Positions 21,982 to 27,215 of a stretch of DNA of 27,215 nt are shown here, in pieces. The stretch lies in assembly GCA_036897625.1 (NCBI GenBank), contig JAYMTA010000535.1:1-27215 (forward strand), in the 5' to 3' direction. The position numbers and the translations under genes are program-made. The notes beneath the pieces are model-generated. The model ran no database searches. It worked only from the letters and a program-made list of their open reading frames with translations, and was not told where the DNA came from. How positions within the stretch are numbered: position 1 is the first letter of the stretch; every line of letters begins with the position of its first letter. The stretch comes from Pelargonium cotyledonis (lineage: Eukaryota > Streptophyta > Magnoliopsida > Geraniales > Geraniaceae).

Positions 21982-22870
21982 ATGGCAAGCAAAAGAGAAC
22001 TAGCCTATACTATTCTTTTTATGATTCTCATCACCTCCATCTTTATTGTTTACTACACACACCAGTCCGAATCTGGCCATGCAGCTGCAATTGCAAACAG
22101 TACTATTATATCAGTAGGAAAAGCCATGGCCTCACTGTCACATGAGTCCTTAAAATCAAATGATAGATGCAAGAGTGGCGGGGACTATTATTTTGTGGAA
22201 AAGAGAGGTTACTTAAGTATGAGTGACTATTCAGTCTGGGCTTCTATAAACATCACTTTCAAAAATACAAATTATGATTGTCCGCAGTTTTGCTTGCAAT
22301 CATGTAAATGTTCTGGCTTCTTCTTGATAACCTGGAAAACTAGAGGCACGGATTTTCATATATGTGTTCTAATCCAGGAATACAAACCAAATATTGTAGA
22401 TGTGTCTTCTTCAGATGATATTTTTTATGTCCTTGCTCGTTTCATCAATCACTTCTTTACCTCCATATTCTTGTTTACTCGCAAACTCATGAATGAACTA
22501 ATTTGATGTTGAATATAGTGGCTATATGTCTCCAGAGTATGCAATGGGAGGAATCTACTCGGACAAGTGTGATGTGTTTAGCTTTGGCGTCATAGTCTTG
22601 GAGATTATGAGTGGAAAAAAAGCTACTAGCTTCTCTGGAGATGAAACCCCTCTCAACATCATAAGATATGTAAGTGTAACAAATACTTTTCTGAAACTAT
22701 GTAGATCAGATTGAACCAAGCCAACTTATGGCTTAACAAAACTAATCCTTGGAGATGATGCTTTAGGTGTGGGACTTATGGAGGAAAGGTAGAAGCATGG
22801 AGCTGATTGATGAGACAATAGGCGAGGCCTGTAGCAGAGAAGAACTGGTAAGACACATACAAGTTGGTCT
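21982..22870 (+). pseudogene. RLK unit 4a: PAN head joined to distal kinase exons, internal deletion
   Basis: Exon 1 (21982-22506) encodes a signal anchor or signal peptide and a PAN-like module (CPQFCLQSCKCSGFF, then ICVLIQ), longer than unit 3 by an insertion after the leader. At about 22440 homology to exon 1 ends. After some 30 bp of unmatched sequence, it continues from about 22477 as the intron that normally precedes the SPEYAMGG exon. That exon (22519-22669) and the first half of the last exon (from 22767, VWDLWRKG, through IQVGLL) follow. The membrane exon, P-loop, catalytic lysine, HRD and DFG exons are missing, so no working receptor kinase can be made. The PAN frame stays open across the junction and ends at 22504-22506, so a secreted or anchored 174-residue PAN protein with a hydrophobic end is possible. 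Confidence 0.75.
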
Positions 22871-24006
22871 ACTTGGTGGGCAAGAAGTTGCTGTGAAAAG
22901 ACTTTCTAGTGGCTCGAGCCAAGGAATGGTTGAGTTCAAGAATGAGATCAATCTTATTGCAAAACTCCAGCATACAAATCTTGTTAAGCTTTTGGGTTGC
23001 TGCATTGAGAGAAGTGAAAAGATGTTGGTGTATGAGTTTTTGCCCCACAAGAGTTTGGATTGTTTCCTCTTTGGTTTGTAACACTTGAACCTTTCTTTAA
23101 GATTTCATATGATATTTAAATTGCTAGATCTGTAAAACAAAACTTGAAACAGATCCTACCAAGAAAAAGCTGTTGGATTGGAAGAAGCATCTTGACATCA
23201 TAGAAGGAACCGCACAAGGACTTCTTTACCTGCACAAGTACTCAAGACTCAAACTGATCCATAGAGATTTGAAAACAAGCAATATTCTACTTGACAATGA
23301 ATTTAAGCCAAAGATATCAGATTTCAGATTGGCTAGAATCTTTGAGCACAACAAATCCGCAGCAAACACAAGAAGAATTGTTGGAACATAGTAAGTAGAC
23401 ACTTAAACTTTACATGCATCTGGTTACTTGTAAACTCAAGAAGAAACTAATTTGATGTCCTATATACATAGTGGCTATATGTCTCCAGAGTATGCAATGG
23501 GAGGAATCTACTCGGAAAAGTCTGACGTGTTTAGCTTCGGCGTCGTAGTCTTGGAGATTATGAGTGGGAAAAAAGCTACTAGCTTCTCAGGAGATGAATA
23601 CCCTCTCAACATCATAAGTTATGTAAGTCTAACAAGTACTTTCTTGAAACTGTGTAGATCAGATTAAACTAACAGCACAAAGATGATGATTCCTTAGGCA
23701 TGGGACTTATGGAGGAAAGGTAACAGCATGGAGCTGATTGATGAAACGATAGGCGAGACGTGTAGCGGAGAAGAACTTGTAAGACACATACAAGTTGGTC
23801 TCCTTTGTGTAGAAGAAAATGCAAGTGAAAGACCTACAATGTCTGATGTTGTGTCTATGCTTACAAATGGCACTATGCGTCTCCTGGTTCCAAAGCATCC
23901 AGCATTCTATTGTGGTAACAGAAAGAATGATCCAATTGTGGTTGAAAATGAGACTAAGAATTGTTCACCTAATCTCGTAACACTGTCCTCAATTGAAGGA
24001 AGATAG
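22870..24006 (+). pseudogene. RLK unit 4b: kinase tail starting mid-exon, DFG changed to DFR
   Basis: Homology switches inside a coding frame at about 22870-22874, from the last exon of 4a (GLL) to the middle of the fourth exon of another copy ([11 protein letters not shown]). Exons: 22870-23073, 23153-23390, 23472-23622, 23698-24006, with all splice sites and phases intact. The P-loop exon and everything upstream are absent. Kinase motifs kept: [26 protein letters not shown]-tail SSIEGR. The DFG motif is DFR (AGA at 23326-23328), removing the glycine of the magnesium-binding loop. Without a P-loop and with DFR, catalytic activity is very unlikely. The frame is continuous from the 4a last exon into this exon, giving a scrambled domain order. 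Confidence 0.75.
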
Positions 24007-24045
24007 GCATATAATTCAGGTGGTTTTTTGTTTCTGTAAAGATGC

Positions 24046-26760
24046 ATGTGTAATTACTTGAAAGTCATGGACTTCATTTGTGTAAACACAGCCTTTTATT
24101 GTAATGGTTCAAGTGTATTTCCAAGAAAGAGACAGCCTTTTATTGTAATAGTACAAGGCCAACAACTCAGGGACCGCAAGCGGCTGGACTCAGCTGAAGG
24201 GACCTTCAGTCTTGGATTCTTCAGCCCAGGTGAATCATTCATAAGGTATCTGGGAATTTGGTGCAACAAAGCTGATGATTGGTCTGTGAGCAATGATTTG
24301 ACCACACAAGTAGACAGGAACTATTCATGGGTTGCCAACAGAGATTATCCAATGTCGGATACAGAGTCTGGAGCTCTTTTGATTGATGAATTTGGCATAC
24401 TGATGATCACACGCAATGGAAGCGATCCTATCCGATTGAGCTCCATCAAAGCTACAAGTACCAACAGTACTAGCTTGACACTATTGGATTCTGGAAACTT
24501 AGTACTGAGGGAGCTGGATTCTGATGGATCTGTGAAACAAGTTTTGTGGGAAAGCTTTGATCATCCAACTGACACACTCTTGCCTGGCATGAAGCTTGGG
24601 ATTAACTTCAAAACAGGCCAGTCCTGGTCACTTACTTCATGGAGAAGCTATGAATAGTACCGGGACAAGGAAGTTACAAGATTGGTGGAGACCCGAACGG
24701 TACAAGACAGTTGATTATCTGGTGGAATGGGGACATCCGCTGGAAAAGTGGTCCTTGGCAGAATGACCATTTTAAGTTTGCAGATTTGTACATCCCAGTA
24801 GAGCCCTCCACAGAGAAATTCAAATTTAGCTACATTTCTAATGAAAATGAGACCTACTTCACATTTTCCATGACTAATAATACAAAGATATCAAGATTTG
24901 CCATGGATTTAGATGGTGCCATCACAGGAAGTGGGTTGCTTGTAGATTTTGGTTATTCTGGCTATGGGGGATCTCAGGCTCCTGGTTGTGTGGAGAGAAA
25001 ACTGCCGGACTGCCAGGGACTTGAACCTTGGTTTTTACCAGTATTGAGAAGAGTTGTAGTAGATGAGGGTGAACATATTTATGCAAGCCAGAATTGGAGT
25101 GTCTTTGACTGTCAGGATAGATGCTTTACCGATTGTTCTTGCGCTGCATTTGCTTATACTGAAACTGGTTGTCAGATTTGGAGGCGAGGGACGAGATTAG
25201 AACAAGTAAATGAATCTGGAAGAGAAATATATATCTTACATCTCAAGAAAGGTAACTTGATCAGTAATGTCTCTATCTTTATGTGTATATATAAACTGAT
25301 ATGGACTGTTGCATTGCAGAAAAACAGAAATGGTGGATATGGCTAGTGATTGCAAGTGGAGTAGCTTCTCTTATACTCATCCTGGGTTCTTTATGCTGCA
25401 AAAGACAGAGAAAACTCAGAGCAGAAGGTAATTTTTGTACCAAAATATTTAGTTGTTAATGGGTGATCTATGATAATCAATTTTGCCTTTACAAACAAGC
25501 TTGGTCAAGGTGGCTATGGACCTGTCTACAAGGTAATAGATCCTTGGAATTCAATTTGGAAAAGCAATACTTTGCTATAGTTGAAGTACTAATATGTTAC
25601 AAGGAGTGTTTCACTTTCAGGGGAAACTAGAGAATGGTCAAGAAGTAGCAATAAAAAGGCTTTCAAAAAGTTCCAGCCAAGGACTACAAGAGTTCAAGAA
25701 TGAACTTGCATTGATTGCAAGACTGCAACACACTAACCTTGTCAGACTCATCGGCTGTTGCATTGAAAGAGAAGAAAAGATGTTAATCTATGAGTTCATG
25801 CCCAATAAAAGCTTGGATTTCTTCCTACTTGGTTTGCACATATACTTCATTTCAATTCACTTTGGATGGCAAAAAATAGTTTGATTGTTGTTAACCTCGC
25901 ATATTTGTACGTTGTGTACGAGCAGATTCCACGAAAAAACATTTGCTAGATTGGAAGAAGCGTTTTAGCATCATTGAAGGGATTGCTCAAGGACTTCTCT
26001 ACCTTCATAAACACTCAAGACTTAGGATAATTCACAGAGACCTAAAAACTAGCAACATTTTACTTGATGCTGATATGAATCCAAAAATATCAGGATTTTG
26101 GTACTGCTAAGATCTTTGGTCAGAATGAATCAGAAGCAAATACAAAAAGGGTCGTTGGAACTCGGTAAGTAATGATTTAAGAACATGAATTTATATATTA
26201 TCACACACTTCATATACTAATTAAATTTGTTTTACTAGTGGCTACATGTCCCCAGAGTACATTAAGGATGGTACTTTCTCTATTAAATCCAATGTGTTTA
26301 GCTTCGGAGTAATGTTGTTAGAGATAGCGAGTGGAACAAAGAACACTTCGTTTACACTTATTGAACATGTAAGTAGTGGATCATGTTTTTGCCTCTTCCC
26401 ACAAATGTCTCCATCACACAGGACATTTTTTGTTACACAATATTGGATATGTTTTATTTGCAGACATGGGAGTTGTGGAGAAGAGATGCAAGCTTGGAGA
26501 TTGTGGATCCAACATTAGGCGGAGACTTGTGTGACAGAAATGAAATGTTGAGATGCATGCAAATGGGACTATTATGTGTACAAGAGAGTCCGGAAGATAG
26601 ACCCGACATGCCTGATGTTATTTCTATGCTATCAAATGAAAGAATGCCCTTACCTGCCCCAAAACAACCTGCATTTGTTTTCAACACGGGTGTGACCGCT
26701 ACCAAAACCGAGACTTATTCCTTGAATATGGTGTCGATATCAGAAATGGAAGCAAGGTAG
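24046..26760 (+). pseudogene. RLK unit 5: G-type lectin S-receptor-like Ser/Thr kinase pseudogene (CES101-like)
   Basis: Full S-domain order, related to unit R. Inferred segments: from about 24150 (start lost; frame opens at 24046) to 25251, 25320-25427, a truncated P-loop exon ending at 25532, 25621-25831, 25926-26164, 26239-26368, 26464-26760. B-lectin (SAEGTFSLGFFSPG, SWVANRDYPM, LWESFDHPTDTLLPG), S-locus region, PAN (CFTDCSCAAFAY), membrane helix (WWIWLVIASGVASLILIL) and kinase ([28 protein letters not shown]) are visible. Lesions: the signal peptide is missing and replaced by unrelated sequence; a 2-nt TA insertion at 24655-24656 breaks the S-locus frame; most of the juxtamembrane exon is deleted before NKLGQGG; one extra G at 26093-26094 shifts the frame at the DFG motif; KSDV is KSNV in the activation-segment helix. 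Clearly a pseudogene; family assignment is firm. Confidence 0.85.
24088..24149. repeat. Short direct repeat at the head of unit 5
   Basis: ACAGCCTTTTATTGTAAT occurs at 24088-24105 and again at 24132-24149, immediately before sequence homologous to the B-lectin domain begins. The repeat sits where a signal peptide should be. Confidence 0.8.
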
Positions 26761-27120
26761 AGAGAAAATAATGATCCTTAGATCAAATTATCTGATGTAT
26801 CTGTTTTCATCACAACATTGCAGCAAGAGCATAACTTGTTGATTTTATGAGTGTAATTGTTAATGAAGTTTGTATTTTGCTTGCTTTTTTCCTTCTTGTA
26901 TGTATTTCATGTATCATATGGGCAATTATGCAACAACAAAAACGGTTTTGGTTACAGAAAAAAAAAAACGAAACTCAATCAGATTTATTGATTGAGACTC
27001 ACTCAGCCACTTAATCTGGGCTAATGAGGTGATAATACCTCACCAATTAACACTCGTATCCGCCCCCATTGAATTTGTGGGTGCGGAACGTCCATCTAAA
27101 TCCATTTATTTTTGGATTAA
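26761..27120. other. 3' flank of unit 5, noncoding
   Basis: Contains a probable 3' UTR, an A-run near 26957-26968 and a small perfect 8-bp hairpin (CTCAATCA against TGATTGAG, about 26974-26996). No gene seen. Confidence 0.4.
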
Positions 27121-27215
27121 AGACAATTTTAGTACACAAACTTTGGGGTAAGTTCAGATTTAGTACATGATCTTTTATTGTTCCAGATTTAGTACTTGAA
27201 CTTCAATTTTGTACC
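27121..27215. repeat. About 30-bp degenerate tandem motif at the window edge
   Basis: The word TTTAGTAC recurs at 27128, 27159 and 27188, each followed by a related A/C/T tail (CACAAACTTTG, ATGATCTTTTA, TTGAACTTCAA). Such TTTAGTAC-xx-AACTTT arrays are common in plant transposon-derived intergenic DNA. The element runs off the window. Confidence 0.55.

Overview
The window looks like nuclear DNA of a flowering plant, most likely a eudicot. It is AT-rich, its genes are split by short GT-AG introns with AT-rich interiors, and the recognisable families are plant ones: a xyloglucan endotransglucosylase/hydrolase (XTH) and S-domain (G-type lectin / CES101-like) receptor-like kinases. I cannot name the species.

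Layout. Positions 1-1421 are AT-rich and carry a Helitron-like terminus near 117-150. Positions 1422-2817 (+) hold one apparently intact XTH gene of five exons. Positions 2818-6290 are mostly noncoding, with a long imperfect foldback at 3862-4163, a 36-bp tandem duplication at 4331-4402, and two weak unidentified ORFs in opposite directions (4328-4733 minus, 4870-5124 plus). From 6291 to 26760 the window is a cluster of receptor-like kinase copies: unit 1 (6291-8557, +), unit 2 (9445-11710, +), unit 3 (12591-14606, +), unit R (15692-18616, minus), unit 4a/4b (21982-24006, +, scrambled) and unit 5 (about 24150-26760, +). Two copies of a small secreted-peptide-like gene (14752-15057 and 18987-19308, both minus) flank unit R inside a direct segmental duplication. 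Positions 19671-20500 are repeat-rich and include a tRNA-derived SINE with a 7-bp target duplication.

Units 1-4 have no B-lectin or S-locus glycoprotein domain. They run from a signal peptide into a short PAN-like cysteine module, then (in units 1 and 2) a proline-rich linker, a membrane helix and a Ser/Thr kinase split over five exons with conserved phases. Units R and 5 have the full B-lectin, S-locus, PAN, membrane and kinase order.

Every receptor copy carries at least one lesion visible in the sequence: premature stops, small frameshifts, lost splice sites, or gross rearrangement. The array reads as a fast birth-and-death receptor cluster in which kinase exons stay much better preserved than ectodomain exons. 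If the bases are correct, none of the receptors here would give a full-length product by simple splicing. The genes that look intact are the XTH and the first small-peptide gene. Exon boundaries were inferred by eye from splice motifs, phase and comparison between copies.
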